A DNA stretch of 58,981 nucleotides from Athalassotoga sp049965695 (lineage in GTDB: Bacteria; Thermotogota; Thermotogae; Mesoaciditogales; Mesoaciditogaceae), in the NCBI RefSeq assembly GCF_049965695.1, contig NZ_JBMFWB010000013.1, positions 1-58,981 of the forward strand. The letters run 5' to 3'. The first letter of the stretch is position 1, and each line of letters opens with the position of its first letter. Shown here piece after piece: positions 43,494 through 51,994 of this stretch. The notes beneath the pieces were generated by a model. That model did not search any database, was not told where the DNA came from, and saw only the letters and a program-made list of their open reading frames with translations. The translations under genes were made by a program, and so were the position numbers.

Positions 43494-43859
43494 GTGGAAG
43501 ATGTAAGAATTCATGCGTTGCAGCAAACCCAAGAAGTTACTCAGGTCAAAACATCAGAAGGAATAGGAGTTATAAGATCTGTGGCCATAGGAGTGGCAGT
43601 TTTCACCGTGCTTTCCGTTCCTCTCCTGCTTAACGTTCAAACCATAAAGTACAACTCACAGATAACGAATATGACTTACGAGATGAACGTTATGAATTCC
43701 CAGATAACCGATCAAAAGACCGCAATGAACATTTATCTTGAAGAAAAATTTCCAAATACCACAACTTTTAAAGAGAATGGTCAAACTTTTTTCGTAAGAA
43801 GTGTAAATCCTAACATAAAAGGAGATGCCAAACTGGCAGCCCAGCTTACTGGCCAATAA
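43494..43859 (+). CDS. Single-span membrane protein, FtsL-like by position
   Basis: This protein of about 121 residues has a short cytoplasmic N-terminus, one membrane span (IRSVAIGVAVFTVLSVPLLL), and an extracytoplasmic helix (SQITNMTYEMNVMNSQITD) that may form a coiled coil. It occupies the place of ftsL between rsmH and a penicillin-binding protein. FtsL proteins are too short and variable to confirm by sequence, so the call is by context and topology. The frame opens with a GTG at 43485, but the GTG at 43494 leaves better spacing (10 bases) from AAAGGG. Confidence 0.65.
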   Translation: MEDVRIHALQQTQEVTQVKTSEGIGVIRSVAIGVAVFTVLSVPLLLNVQTIKYNSQITNMTYEMNVMNSQITDQKTAMNIYLEEKFPNTTTFKENGQTFFVRSVNPNIKGDAKLAAQLTGQ

Positions 43860-43865
43860 AATAAA

Positions 43866-45686
43866 ATGAACGATTGGAAGATACGCATAGTACTCATCGC
43901 CATTCTGGGCGCTTTTGTCTTTTACCTTATAAGAGGAACCATTATCGTTTTTCATTTTCAAAGAACTGATATCCCGCCGGCGATGATCGTTTTACCGGCT
44001 CCTTACGGTGACATAATTGGTGCCAACGATCAGCCAATACTTCAAAATACGCTTTCTTACGATGTATACATAGATGTCGGTTATGCGAAAACCTTATCGG
44101 CTTTAGAAGGATGGAAATATCCGGACAGAATTATTCAGGTGCTTAATTATTTCGATAAACCGGTTTCAAAATCGATTTCATCTGTTTTACAGTCCGGCAA
44201 AGGTGGAATTGAGTTAGGACTTGTCAATGAGCAGATGGTAAAAAATTTGCCGTCTGATCTTTCGAGTTTTCTTAACATTCAAAGAGTTTACGTGCAAACA
44301 AAAGTTGCAACACCACTTGAAATAATCGCCAAAGCGATACAGGGAGAATACGATCAATACGTAAAGCCAAAAAAAGACGGTGAATTAGTCTACAACGCAT
44401 TGGGACCGTACGCCATAACATCGGGAATAAAGACGCTTGTCGACCCTATCGGAGGAGATACGGTTATAACCACAATAGATCCTTCAATCCAGTCTTTCGC
44501 GCAACAGGCAATAAATCATGCAGTTACAACTAACGCTGCAAGTGGCGGCGAAATAATAGTATCAGATCCAAAAACAGGAGCGATAATAGCGATGGCATCA
44601 ACATGGCCATGGGATGCTCCGGTTATGAATGTATTCGAGCCAGGATCATCTATAAAACCCGTGATCTTCGCTGCCGCACTTCAGGAAGGAATTGTCAACG
44701 TAAATACCACATTCAACGGACCTTATTACATTCCCAATCCAAACATACCTCTTATCATAAGAGACGTTGAAAATCATCCATGGCCGATAGACCTGAGAAA
44801 TGCACTTGTTTATTCGTCAGACGTGGCTGAAATGCAAATAGCGACAAAATTCATAAATACAGTCGGAGACAGGGCATACTACGCCTGGTTTTCGAAATTT
44901 GGTTTCGGACACACAACAGGCATTGATCTTCCCGGAGAAGTTAGCGGATTTCTCACACCGCCGTCTCAATGGTACGGCATAGGCGGTCAGGAAATGGCAA
45001 TAGGTCAAAGCATAGCGGTAACGGGCGTACAACTCATAACCGCTCTTAACTCCGTTACAAACGGTGGATACATCATCAAGCCTCATGTGATTCAAGAGAT
45101 AATCTCACCGTCTGGAAGTATAGTGAGTATTTACACGCCACAGGCGACGCAGATTTTCAATTCTGAAGTTACCCAGATAGTAAGAAGTTTCATGGTAGAT
45201 GTCGTTGAAAAAGGAACCGGCATTCCCGCCAAACTACCTGGGGTGCTTGTTGGTGGTAAAACAGGTACGGCAGAAAAATCAACTGCCGGCAAAGTATCGA
45301 CCAAAGGACCATATTTTTCCATATTCTACGGATTCTTTCCCGCAGATGATCCACAATATTCCATTCTTGTTATGGTCGATCAGCCTTCCAAAGGACTTTA
45401 TTACGGTGAAGACGTTGCGGCACCTGTTTTTCACGATGTGGGAGAATACATATTGAAGATGAATTACATTCAACAGGATCAAAATCATCTTTTTTCTTCA
45501 TTTGCAATGCCGAATTTGAAAGGCTTGACGCTTAACGAAAGTCTTTACCTGCTCGGTCAGATGTCGGTGCCTGCGACAAAGATATCTTTCAGCGGAAATG
45601 GGATTGTGATCGGTCAAACGCCACCTCCAAACACGCCGATGAGTAAAGTTAAAAATATCAACTTAACGCTTAGCCCTTCATTTTAG
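43866..45686 (+). CDS. ftsI: Class B penicillin-binding protein (FtsI/PBP2 type) with a PASTA domain
   Basis: This transpeptidase crosslinks peptidoglycan. The 606-residue protein has one N-terminal span (residues 7-30), a dimerisation domain, the transpeptidase domain and a C-terminal PASTA domain (545-606, MPNLKGLTLNESLYLLGQMS). The SxxK motif is S261-S-I-K264 in FEPGSSIKPV and KTG is K465-T-G. The SxN motif reads S317-S-D319 (YSSDVAEMQIA), with Asp where Asn is usual. The gene starts 6 bases after the FtsL-like gene. Division (FtsI) is more likely than elongation from the rsmH-FtsL-PBP order, but PBP2 cannot be excluded. Confidence 0.85.
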   Translation: MNDWKIRIVLIAILGAFVFYLIRGTIIVFHFQRTDIPPAMIVLPAPYGDIIGANDQPILQNTLSYDVYIDVGYAKTLSALEGWKYPDRIIQVLNYFDKPVSKSISSVLQSGKGGIELGLVNEQMVKNLPSDLSSFLNIQRVYVQTKVATPLEIIAKAIQGEYDQYVKPKKDGELVYNALGPYAITSGIKTLVDPIGGDTVITTIDPSIQSFAQQAINHAVTTNAASGGEIIVSDPKTGAIIAMASTWPWDAPVMNVFEPGSSIKPVIFAAALQEGIVNVNTTFNGPYYIPNPNIPLIIRDVENHPWPIDLRNALVYSSDVAEMQIATKFINTVGDRAYYAWFSKFGFGHTTGIDLPGEVSGFLTPPSQWYGIGGQEMAIGQSIAVTGVQLITALNSVTNGGYIIKPHVIQEIISPSGSIVSIYTPQATQIFNSEVTQIVRSFMVDVVEKGTGIPAKLPGVLVGGKTGTAEKSTAGKVSTKGPYFSIFYGFFPADDPQYSILVMVDQPSKGLYYGEDVAAPVFHDVGEYILKMNYIQQDQNHLFSSFAMPNLKGLTLNESLYLLGQMSVPATKISFSGNGIVIGQTPPPNTPMSKVKNINLTLSPSF

Positions 45687-45697
45687 AGGAGTGAAAA

Positions 45698-46408
45698 ATG
45701 AGTAAACTTTTATGTTACAAACTCAGAAAAAGTTTCGGGAAACGATTGGCCGTAGAAGATGTTTCCATTTCGATAGACAGTGGGAGGGTTATAGGCATTC
45801 TTGGCCCAAACGGTGCCGGAAAAACAACGATCTTCAACATGATCCTTGGACTTGTGATTCCGGATGCGGGTCATATATTTAAAGATGCGACGGAAATAAC
45901 AAACATGCCCGTCTATCTCAGAGCGAGGAACGGTATAACTTATTTAGCCCAGGAATCATCAATATTTACTGGATTATCGGTTGAAGATAATTTAAGACTT
46001 GTGCTTGAAAATTTCAATCATTCAAAAAGCACAACCAACGAAAGGATAAAAGCACTTCTGTCGAGATTCGGGCTCATTTCGATGGCAGGCCAAAGAGCGG
46101 ATCTGCTCTCTGGCGGTGAAAAGAGAAGACTTGAAATAGCAAGGATGATGACTCTTTCACCTGATTTTTTGCTGCTTGACGAACCTTTTGGCGGAGTTGA
46201 TCCTATGACGGTCAAAGAGATACAAAAGATCGTCCGTGAACTCAAAAATAACGGTCTCGGAATTATAATAACGGACCATTCCGTTGAAAGAATAGTTGAG
46301 ACTGTCGATGAAATGTACGTTATCCATAAAGGCAAAATTCTCGCTCACGGTCTTCCCGAAAACGTTTTAAGAGATGAAAATGTGATAAGAAACTTTCTTG
46401 GAGAATAG
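45698..46408 (+). CDS. LptB-like ABC transporter ATPase
   Basis: The 236-residue protein is a single ABC ATPase with Walker A GPNGAGKTTIF, the LptB-style Q-loop LAQESSIFTGLSVEDNL, signature LSGGEKRRLEIAR and Walker B LLLDEPFGGVDPMTV with the H-loop ITDH. The pattern YLAQESSIF and DEPFGGVDP resembles LptB, the ATPase that extracts LPS, more than other ABC types. No LPS genes are in the window and Thermotogota are not known to make lipid A, so the cargo is unclear. The transmembrane partner (LptFG-like) is not adjacent. A GAGGAGTGAAAA site precedes the ATG. Confidence 0.78.
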   Translation: MSKLLCYKLRKSFGKRLAVEDVSISIDSGRVIGILGPNGAGKTTIFNMILGLVIPDAGHIFKDATEITNMPVYLRARNGITYLAQESSIFTGLSVEDNLRLVLENFNHSKSTTNERIKALLSRFGLISMAGQRADLLSGGEKRRLEIARMMTLSPDFLLLDEPFGGVDPMTVKEIQKIVRELKNNGLGIIITDHSVERIVETVDEMYVIHKGKILAHGLPENVLRDENVIRNFLGE

Positions 46409-46422
46409 AAAGGAGGCACAAA

Positions 46423-48114
46423 ATGGAATTGAAAGATGATGTATCGATAGTGCTTTGCGGAGAGGCAGGTCAGGGCATACAAACTGTCGAGAGATTTCTC
46501 ACAAGAGTTTTGAAATTTGACGGCTTCAACGTTTTTGCCACGAAAGAATACATGTCAAGAGTCAGGGGTGGCCTTAATTCGACTGAGATAAGGGTTTCAT
46601 CGGAAAACATCAAAAGTTTTGTGAGCAAAATCGATGTACTCGTTACCCTTAAAAAAGGATCGATTCAACATCTGAAGGACAGGTTAAGCAAAGATACCCT
46701 TATATTGGGTGAAAAAGCGAATGCAGAGGATGGATATCCTTTTGTTGAAATGCCATTCACGCAGATAGCCACTGATATTGGCGATAAGATATTTTCCAAC
46801 GTAGTCGCGGTTGGATCGATATCGGCCATCTTAAACGTTGATTTTGGAACGATTGAAAGTTATTTGAAAGAATTTTTCGCAAGAAAAGGTGACGAGATTG
46901 TCAATAAAAACATCGAGGCGGCAAAGAAAGGATACGATCTCGGACTTAATCTTATCAAAACCGGAAAAATAAAAGTCAGCATAAAAAAAGATGCCTCGAT
47001 CAAAAATGATCTCATCTTCGACGGCGCAACGGCCATAGGACTTGGTGCCCTGGCCGGAGGATGTAATTTCATCTCTTCGTATCCGATGACTCCCTCAACC
47101 GGGATTTTGACCTTTCTTTCCGAACATGCAAAAGAATTCGGAATTGTCGCAGAACAGGCTGAAGATGAAATAAGCGCCATAAATATGGCCATCGGTGCAT
47201 GGTATGCGGGATCACGGGCGATGGTTACAACTGCCGGCGGAGGTTTTGCCCTGATGGTCGAAGGCATGAGCCTTGCAGGCATGATAGAGAGTCCTCTTGT
47301 GGTGAATCTCGGCCAAAGACCTGCTCCTGCAACCGGACTTCCGACAAGGACAGAGCAGGGTGACTTACTTTTTGCGCTTTATTCAGGTCATGGGGAATTC
47401 CCCAAAATACTGTTAACACCCGGCACACTTGAAGATGCCTTTTATCTTACCCAAAAAGCCTTTTACTTTGCGGACAAATTCCAGGTACCTGTCATAATAC
47501 TAAGCGATCAATACCTCGTTGATTCTTATTACAACGTTAAAAATCTTGACCTTCCAAAAAATCAACCTCAAAAATTCGTCGTTGAAACGACGAAAGATTA
47601 CAAACGGTATGCATTAAGTAAAAACGGCATATCACCGCGTGGAATACCTGGAGGAGCAGGACTTGTGGATGTCGATAGCGACGAACATGACGAATCGGGT
47701 CACATAACCGAAGATCTCGATTTAAGGGTAAAAATGGTTGACAAAAGATTGAAAAAATTCGATTCCATAAAGGCCGAGATAATACCACCTGAGTTGATAG
47801 GATCTCCAAAGTATGATACGATCATCGTGGGATGGGGTTCAACTTATCCCGCAATAAGAGAAGCCGTCGAAAAAATAGGAGATGAAAGTATGGCTTTTCT
47901 TTACTTTAAGCAGGTATATCCTCTTCATCCGGACACGAAAAAGTATCTTCAATCGGCTAAGAAAAGAATCATCGTTGAAAATAACGCCACATCTCAGTTT
48001 GGTCATGTCGTAAAAGCCGAAACTGGCATAGATTTCGATGTTAAAATTCTTAAATACAACGGCATGCCCTTTTCTGTCGAAGAACTCGTTTCAAGATTAA
48101 AAGAAAGCAGGTGA
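46423..48114 (+). CDS. korA: 2-oxoacid:ferredoxin oxidoreductase, fused gamma-alpha subunit
   Basis: The enzyme oxidises 2-oxoacids with CoA to acyl-CoA and CO2, reducing ferredoxin, using thiamine diphosphate. Residues 1-190 form the gamma domain (CGEAGQGIQTVERFLTRVL, YMSRVRGGLNSTEI); the alpha part begins near residue 200 with DGATAIGLGALAGGCNFISS and includes YPMTPSTGILTFL, AEQAEDEISAINMAIGAWYAG and TTAGGGFALMVEGMSLAG. This fused order is typical of the 2-oxoglutarate/2-oxoacid (KorA/OorA) type. It overlaps korB by 4 bases, forming a two-gene enzyme. The substrate (2-oxoglutarate or another 2-oxoacid) cannot be settled. Confidence 0.88.
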   Translation: MELKDDVSIVLCGEAGQGIQTVERFLTRVLKFDGFNVFATKEYMSRVRGGLNSTEIRVSSENIKSFVSKIDVLVTLKKGSIQHLKDRLSKDTLILGEKANAEDGYPFVEMPFTQIATDIGDKIFSNVVAVGSISAILNVDFGTIESYLKEFFARKGDEIVNKNIEAAKKGYDLGLNLIKTGKIKVSIKKDASIKNDLIFDGATAIGLGALAGGCNFISSYPMTPSTGILTFLSEHAKEFGIVAEQAEDEISAINMAIGAWYAGSRAMVTTAGGGFALMVEGMSLAGMIESPLVVNLGQRPAPATGLPTRTEQGDLLFALYSGHGEFPKILLTPGTLEDAFYLTQKAFYFADKFQVPVIILSDQYLVDSYYNVKNLDLPKNQPQKFVVETTKDYKRYALSKNGISPRGIPGGAGLVDVDSDEHDESGHITEDLDLRVKMVDKRLKKFDSIKAEIIPPELIGSPKYDTIIVGWGSTYPAIREAVEKIGDESMAFLYFKQVYPLHPDTKKYLQSAKKRIIVENNATSQFGHVVKAETGIDFDVKILKYNGMPFSVEELVSRLKESR

Positions 48115-48983
48115 TCGATGTGGATAAGAAAGTTTTCGATATGGGACCCATTGACATCGCATGGTGTCCGGGATGCGGAGATTACGGCATTCTTAACGCC
48201 ATCAAACAAACGATGGCGGAACTTGAAATACCTCCCGAAAAATTTGTCATAGTTTCGGGTATAGGACAGGCTGCAAAATTGCCCCATTACATAAGATCAA
48301 ACTTTTTCAACGGTTTGCACGGCAGATCAATTCCACCTGCGACTGGCATAAAAGCGACAAATCCAGATCTCGTCGTCATCGCGGAAAGCGGTGACGGGGA
48401 TATATACGGTGAGGGAGGCAATCACTTCATCCATGCTATGAGAAGAAATCCCGATATAACCGTTATAGTCCACGATAACATGGTCTATGGTCTTACAAAA
48501 GGTCAGGCCTCTCCGACGAGCCGTGAAGGATTTAAAACTCCTGTGCAGGTTGAGGGAGTTATACTTAAACCGTTCAATCCTATTGCCGTTTCAATAGCCA
48601 ACGGTGCATCTTTTGTGGCAAGAGCCTCGATAACCGATATACCCGGCACGGTCAAAATTTTAAAACAGGCAATTCAACATAAAGGCTTTTCGATTGTCGA
48701 CCTCTTTCAGCCTTGCGTAACATTTAACAAGTTGAATACCTATCAATGGTTCAAAGATAACACCTATTATCTTGAAGACTCATACGATCCTCACAATAGA
48801 ATTGAAGCCTTAAAAAGAGCCTTCGAAGAAGATAAATTTCCACTTGGAGTTTTTTACATCGAAGAAAGAAAGACGTTTGAAGAAAGCAACATGGCTTACG
48901 AAATAGATAAAACTCCTTTGTACAAAAGAGATGTAGATCTAAAAAAATTATCGGATCTCGTTGAATCAATGAAAAAAGGATAA
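48111..48983 (+). CDS. korB: 2-oxoacid:ferredoxin oxidoreductase, beta subunit
   Basis: The beta subunit binds thiamine diphosphate and, in most relatives, one [4Fe-4S] cluster. The 290-residue protein has WCPGCGDYGILNAIKQ, GLHGRSIPPATGIKATNP, the TPP motif ESGDGDIYGEGGNH with DNMVYGLTKGQASPTS, and QPCVTFNKLNTY. The cysteines of WCPGCG and QPC are present, but where relatives have a cysteine after GIG this protein reads SGIGQAAKLPHYI with Gln, so one expected cluster ligand is missing. The GTG at 48111 overlaps korA by 4 bases; a GTG at 48120 has better spacing from AGGTG. A strong terminator follows. Confidence 0.87.
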   Translation: MIDVDKKVFDMGPIDIAWCPGCGDYGILNAIKQTMAELEIPPEKFVIVSGIGQAAKLPHYIRSNFFNGLHGRSIPPATGIKATNPDLVVIAESGDGDIYGEGGNHFIHAMRRNPDITVIVHDNMVYGLTKGQASPTSREGFKTPVQVEGVILKPFNPIAVSIANGASFVARASITDIPGTVKILKQAIQHKGFSIVDLFQPCVTFNKLNTYQWFKDNTYYLEDSYDPHNRIEALKRAFEEDKFPLGVFYIEERKTFEESNMAYEIDKTPLYKRDVDLKKLSDLVESMKKG

Positions 48984-49010
48984 ACAAGGGCGACAGAGTC
49001 GCCCTTGTTT
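48982..49010 (+). terminator. Terminator ending the korAB run
   Basis: AAACAAGGGCGAC, an AGA loop and GTCGCCCTTGTTT form a perfect 13-bp stem that ends in TTGTTTGTT, beginning at the korB stop codon. It closes the long plus-strand run. The stem is symmetrical and could serve both directions. Confidence 0.85.
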
Positions 49011-49028
49011 GTTAGAATATCTAATCAG

Positions 49029-49106
49029 AGCGGAGGGCAGGATATCCTTGAGGTGGCCTCCGCAGCGCAGCGAGGACCAGACACCGAGAGGGTACCTGCC
49101 GGAGCT
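49029..49106 (+). repeat. Intergenic mosaic repeat, copy E (core form)
   Basis: The sequence goes from AGCGGAGGGCAGGATATCC through GAGGTGGCCTCCGCAGC, AGCGAGGACCAGACACCG to GGGTACCTGCCGGAGCT. It matches copy D read on the minus strand along its whole length and copy A in its centre. The ends GGGCAGG and CCTGCC are inverted. It sits in the convergent gap between korB and the membrane gene at 49146. The rest of that gap shows nothing else. Confidence 0.85.
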
Positions 49107-49145
49107 CACACTTTATCTTTGACCTGATTGGACTGAAATCTGCAT

Positions 49146-49526
49146 TTAAGATATAAATCCCAAAAAGATCATCGCTATCATATTTCCAAACAAACAAAAG
49201 ATGTACAAAAAAATGGTATTGATGATTCCCGTACTCAAACTCAAATTCGATGCTATGACGCTGTTAAACGTGCCCCAAAATTGCAGTATGACAAAACTTA
49301 CCCAAAAATAAAACACCATAGCAATCAAAGTACCGGAAAGCGTTACAAATATGCCCATCTTGAAATCCCTTACAAAGATAACGATAAAAAGTCCAAGCAC
49401 AAGCATCAAAAGATATATAAGCCAGCCAGGAAATTCGGAGAAAGGCAAAAAGAGCAAAGACAACTGGGCAAAAAGAAATGGAATCGCATCGATCAAACTC
49501 CATATTATAAATCTTAGCCTCATCAT
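49146..49526 (-). CDS. Small membrane protein with about four spans, unknown
   Basis: I do not recognise this 126-residue protein. Hydrophobic segments near residues 7-28, 35-52, 57-84 and 98-124 suggest four membrane spans with very short loops and almost no charged residues except RDFKMG. There is no signal-peptide cleavage site or motif. Its ATG overlaps the end of the upstream gene by 4 bases, so it belongs to the tail of the transporter operon. A role in assembly or regulation of that transporter is possible but not shown. Confidence 0.65.
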   Translation of the reverse strand: MMRLRFIIWSLIDAIPFLFAQLSLLFLPFSEFPGWLIYLLMLVLGLFIVIFVRDFKMGIFVTLSGTLIAMVFYFWVSFVILQFWGTFNSVIASNLSLSTGIINTIFLYIFCLFGNMIAMIFLGFIS

Positions 49527-50008
49527 TTTGCCTCCTTAATGGTTCCCTCAAATACCAATGTGCCACGGGTATCATGATTGCCTGTCAAGAAATGCGTTAC
49601 GATGTAGAGTGTATATTTCAAAGGCGTAGACGGGAATTTTGATATCTCTTTGTAATAATCGCCAGAAAAATTGAACGTTGCAGTCGCAACAAGGCTTTTG
49701 CCATTGAATTGACCCAAAATCCCTTCTGTTGGAAATTGATACACTCCGAGAGAGTGTCCGTTTATCATCAACAAACATGATGCCTCGGAAAAATACGCAT
49801 TTTTGGCCATCATTCCGGATTGACCTGCTATTTTAAAAGTTATATTCGCCTCGGAAGATGATTCGGTTATATTTGTCGCATAAAGATTGGCCTTGAAATC
49901 TCCCATAAATGTGGTGTAGGAGTTAAACCTCGCGATTGATATCGCGAGGTTTACAAAAAGCACAACCATCAAAATAATCAAAGGTAACATTTTTTTCCAT
50001 GACAGCAC
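49523..50008 (-). CDS. Single-span protein with an extracytoplasmic beta-rich domain, unknown
   Basis: From a GTG at 50008 this 161-residue protein begins with a membrane span (MLPLIILMVVLFVNLAISI) and continues with an extracytoplasmic domain rich in alternating strands (NITFKIAGQSG, ATATFNFSGDYY, TRGTLVFEGTIKE), similar in style to LEA14/WHy beta-sandwich proteins. The similarity is only visual. The longer frame from 50110 would overlap the ATPase gene and is rejected because GGCGGTGATAAG stands before the GTG. It follows the ATPase by 4 bases and overlaps the next gene by 4. Confidence 0.6.
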   Translation of the reverse strand: MLSWKKMLPLIILMVVLFVNLAISIARFNSYTTFMGDFKANLYATNITESSSEANITFKIAGQSGMMAKNAYFSEASCLLMINGHSLGVYQFPTEGILGQFNGKSLVATATFNFSGDYYKEISKFPSTPLKYTLYIVTHFLTGNHDTRGTLVFEGTIKEAK

Positions 50009-50012
50009 CTTA

Positions 50013-51008
50013 TCACCGCCGTTCCTGAGTGTAAAGAAAACAAGCAACTTTGTGGTTTTTCCCAACTTCAATGAGTTCTGGTTCTTTTTGAGAGCATATC
50101 TCCATCGCAAATGGACATCTGTCGTAAAATCTGCATCTTGGAAGCGGATCTATGGGCTTTCCTATTCCTCCTTTTATTTCAACGGATTTTCTTTTAAACT
50201 CGGGATCAGGAACAGGCACAGCCGATATCAGCGCTTTTGTGTAAGGATGAAAAGGATTGTTTATCAATTCCTCCGAATCGGCATATTCAACCATACGCCC
50301 CAGATACATAACGCTTATCTCATCTGCCATATACCGCGCAACGGCAAGATCATGCGTTATGTAAAGAAAACTCATGTTCATCTCTTTTATGAGTTCCATC
50401 ATGAGTTTCATAACCTGTGTTCTTATCGAGACATCCAACATCGAAGTTGGCTCATCGGCAACCACGAATTCCGGCTTCATGACAAGCGCCCTCGCTATTG
50501 CAACCCTTTGCCTTTGCCCGCCGCTTAATTCATGAGGATATCTCCATAAAAATGCATCCGGCGGAGAAATTCCGACTCTTTTCAATATCTCCATAACCAT
50601 CAACTCGCGCTTTCTGAGCGTTCCGAAATTCTGTATGTTCATAGGTTCCGCAACTATATCGAAAATGGTTTTTCTTGGATTTAAAGATTCAAAGGGATCT
50701 TGAAAGATCATCTGAGTTTTGCTGTGAAACCATTTTTTGTCATCGGCATTCAAAAGATGCGTAACATCTTTTCCGAGAAAGATAATTTTCCCATTTGTAG
50801 GTTCGTAAAGTTTAAGGAGCGTTTTGCCGGTTGTGGTTTTGCCACATCCCGATTCACCGACGAGAGAAAGCACTTTACCTTTTCTTATTTCAAAATTTAT
50901 TTCATCAACGGCATGAAGAAAATGTTTGGCCCGTGCAAAGACACTTTTTTTCATCGGGAAAAACTTGTTCAAATTTTCAACTTTCATTATAACTTCGTTA
51001 TCAGACAT
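50013..51008 (-). CDS. Oligopeptide-type ABC transporter ATPase (OppF/DppF)
   Basis: This 331-residue protein is the second ATPase of an Opp/Dpp-type importer. Walker A is GESGCGKTTTGKTL, the signature LSGGQRQRVAIARALVM and Walker B FVVADEPTSMLDV. The C-terminal part has the OppF cysteine cluster (CRFYDRCPFAMEICS) that binds iron-sulfur or metal in relatives. It overlaps the first ATPase by 8 bases (start ATG 51008). The operon continues with two membrane genes. In Thermotogota this transporter family often imports oligosaccharides, so peptides are not certain. Confidence 0.88.
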   Translation of the reverse strand: MSDNEVIMKVENLNKFFPMKKSVFARAKHFLHAVDEINFEIRKGKVLSLVGESGCGKTTTGKTLLKLYEPTNGKIIFLGKDVTHLLNADDKKWFHSKTQMIFQDPFESLNPRKTIFDIVAEPMNIQNFGTLRKRELMVMEILKRVGISPPDAFLWRYPHELSGGQRQRVAIARALVMKPEFVVADEPTSMLDVSIRTQVMKLMMELIKEMNMSFLYITHDLAVARYMADEISVMYLGRMVEYADSEELINNPFHPYTKALISAVPVPDPEFKRKSVEIKGGIGKPIDPLPRCRFYDRCPFAMEICSQKEPELIEVGKNHKVACFLYTQERR

Positions 51009-51990
51009 TCGCGCTCACCCGCTTTTTGAGATTCTGTGGATGAAAACATGCAACAAAATGGTTTGATTCTATTTCCGCGTAAGAGGGCATATTCTTCCAG
51101 CATTCATCAGTTGCGAACGGACATCTTGGCGCAAATCTGCAATGATCCGGCGCATTGAGCAAATTCGGCGGCTCTCCCGGGATCGTGACAAGTTCTTTTT
51201 TCTCACCTCTTATGGAAGGAAAAGAGGACATCAATCCCACGGTGTAAGGATGTGCAGGCCTTTTGAAAACCGTCACAGAATCCGACATTTCGACTATTTT
51301 ACCCGCGTACATTATCGCTATTCTTGATGCAACCTCCGCTATGACGGCTATGTCGTGCGATATGTAAATCATGGACATGTTCAATTTTCTTTGTATCTTT
51401 TCGAGTTCCCGCAAAATCGTATCCTGAACTATGACATCAAGGGCTGTTGTGGGTTCATCGGCAATTATGAGTTTCGGGTTGCACGCCAAACTCATGGCTA
51501 TAACGGCTCTTTGTTTCATACCACCCGAATATTCGTGGGGATAGTTATCCATTCTTTCTGGATCAAGACCGACAAGTTTGTAAAGGCTTGCGACTCTTTG
51601 GCGGGCCTCTTCGAATGTGACATTAGGTTCATGGGTCGTTATGGCTTCTATTATCTGATCTCCAACCCTGTAGACTGGATTTAAAGAGTTCATGGCAGCC
51701 TGAAAGATCATCGCAATGCCTGCCCATCTTATCTTGTTCATTTCATCATTTGAAAGTTTTACCACATCTTTCCCGTCAAAAAATATATTTCCCGAGATTA
51801 TCTTTGCATTTTCGGGAAGCAAACGCATTATAGACATAGAAACTGATGTTTTGCCGCAGCCGGATTCTCCCACAAGGCCAATTGACTCTCCTTCGTTAAG
51901 CACAAAAGAAACATCATCGGCGGCTTTAACCTGCCCTGCCTGCGTATCGTAATACATCTTTAAATTTCTAAGTTCAAGTATAGGCCTCAT
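51001..51990 (-). CDS. Oligopeptide-type ABC transporter ATPase (OppD/DppD)
   Basis: The first ATPase of the importer. It has Walker A GESGCGKTSVSMSIM, signature YSGGMKQRAVIAMSLACNPKL, Walker B LIIADEPTTALDV and the C-terminal CRFAPRCPFATDEC segment. The open frame starts at 52038, but the ATG at 51990 is chosen since GAGGTG lies directly before it and the extra codons would run into the upstream permease gene. The gene begins 4 bases after that permease's stop and overlaps the next ATPase by 8 bases. Both ATPases should form the heterodimer that drives the permeases. Confidence 0.88.
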   Translation of the reverse strand: MRPILELRNLKMYYDTQAGQVKAADDVSFVLNEGESIGLVGESGCGKTSVSMSIMRLLPENAKIISGNIFFDGKDVVKLSNDEMNKIRWAGIAMIFQAAMNSLNPVYRVGDQIIEAITTHEPNVTFEEARQRVASLYKLVGLDPERMDNYPHEYSGGMKQRAVIAMSLACNPKLIIADEPTTALDVIVQDTILRELEKIQRKLNMSMIYISHDIAVIAEVASRIAIMYAGKIVEMSDSVTVFKRPAHPYTVGLMSSFPSIRGEKKELVTIPGEPPNLLNAPDHCRFAPRCPFATDECWKNMPSYAEIESNHFVACFHPQNLKKRVSANV

Positions 51991-51994
51991 TTTT

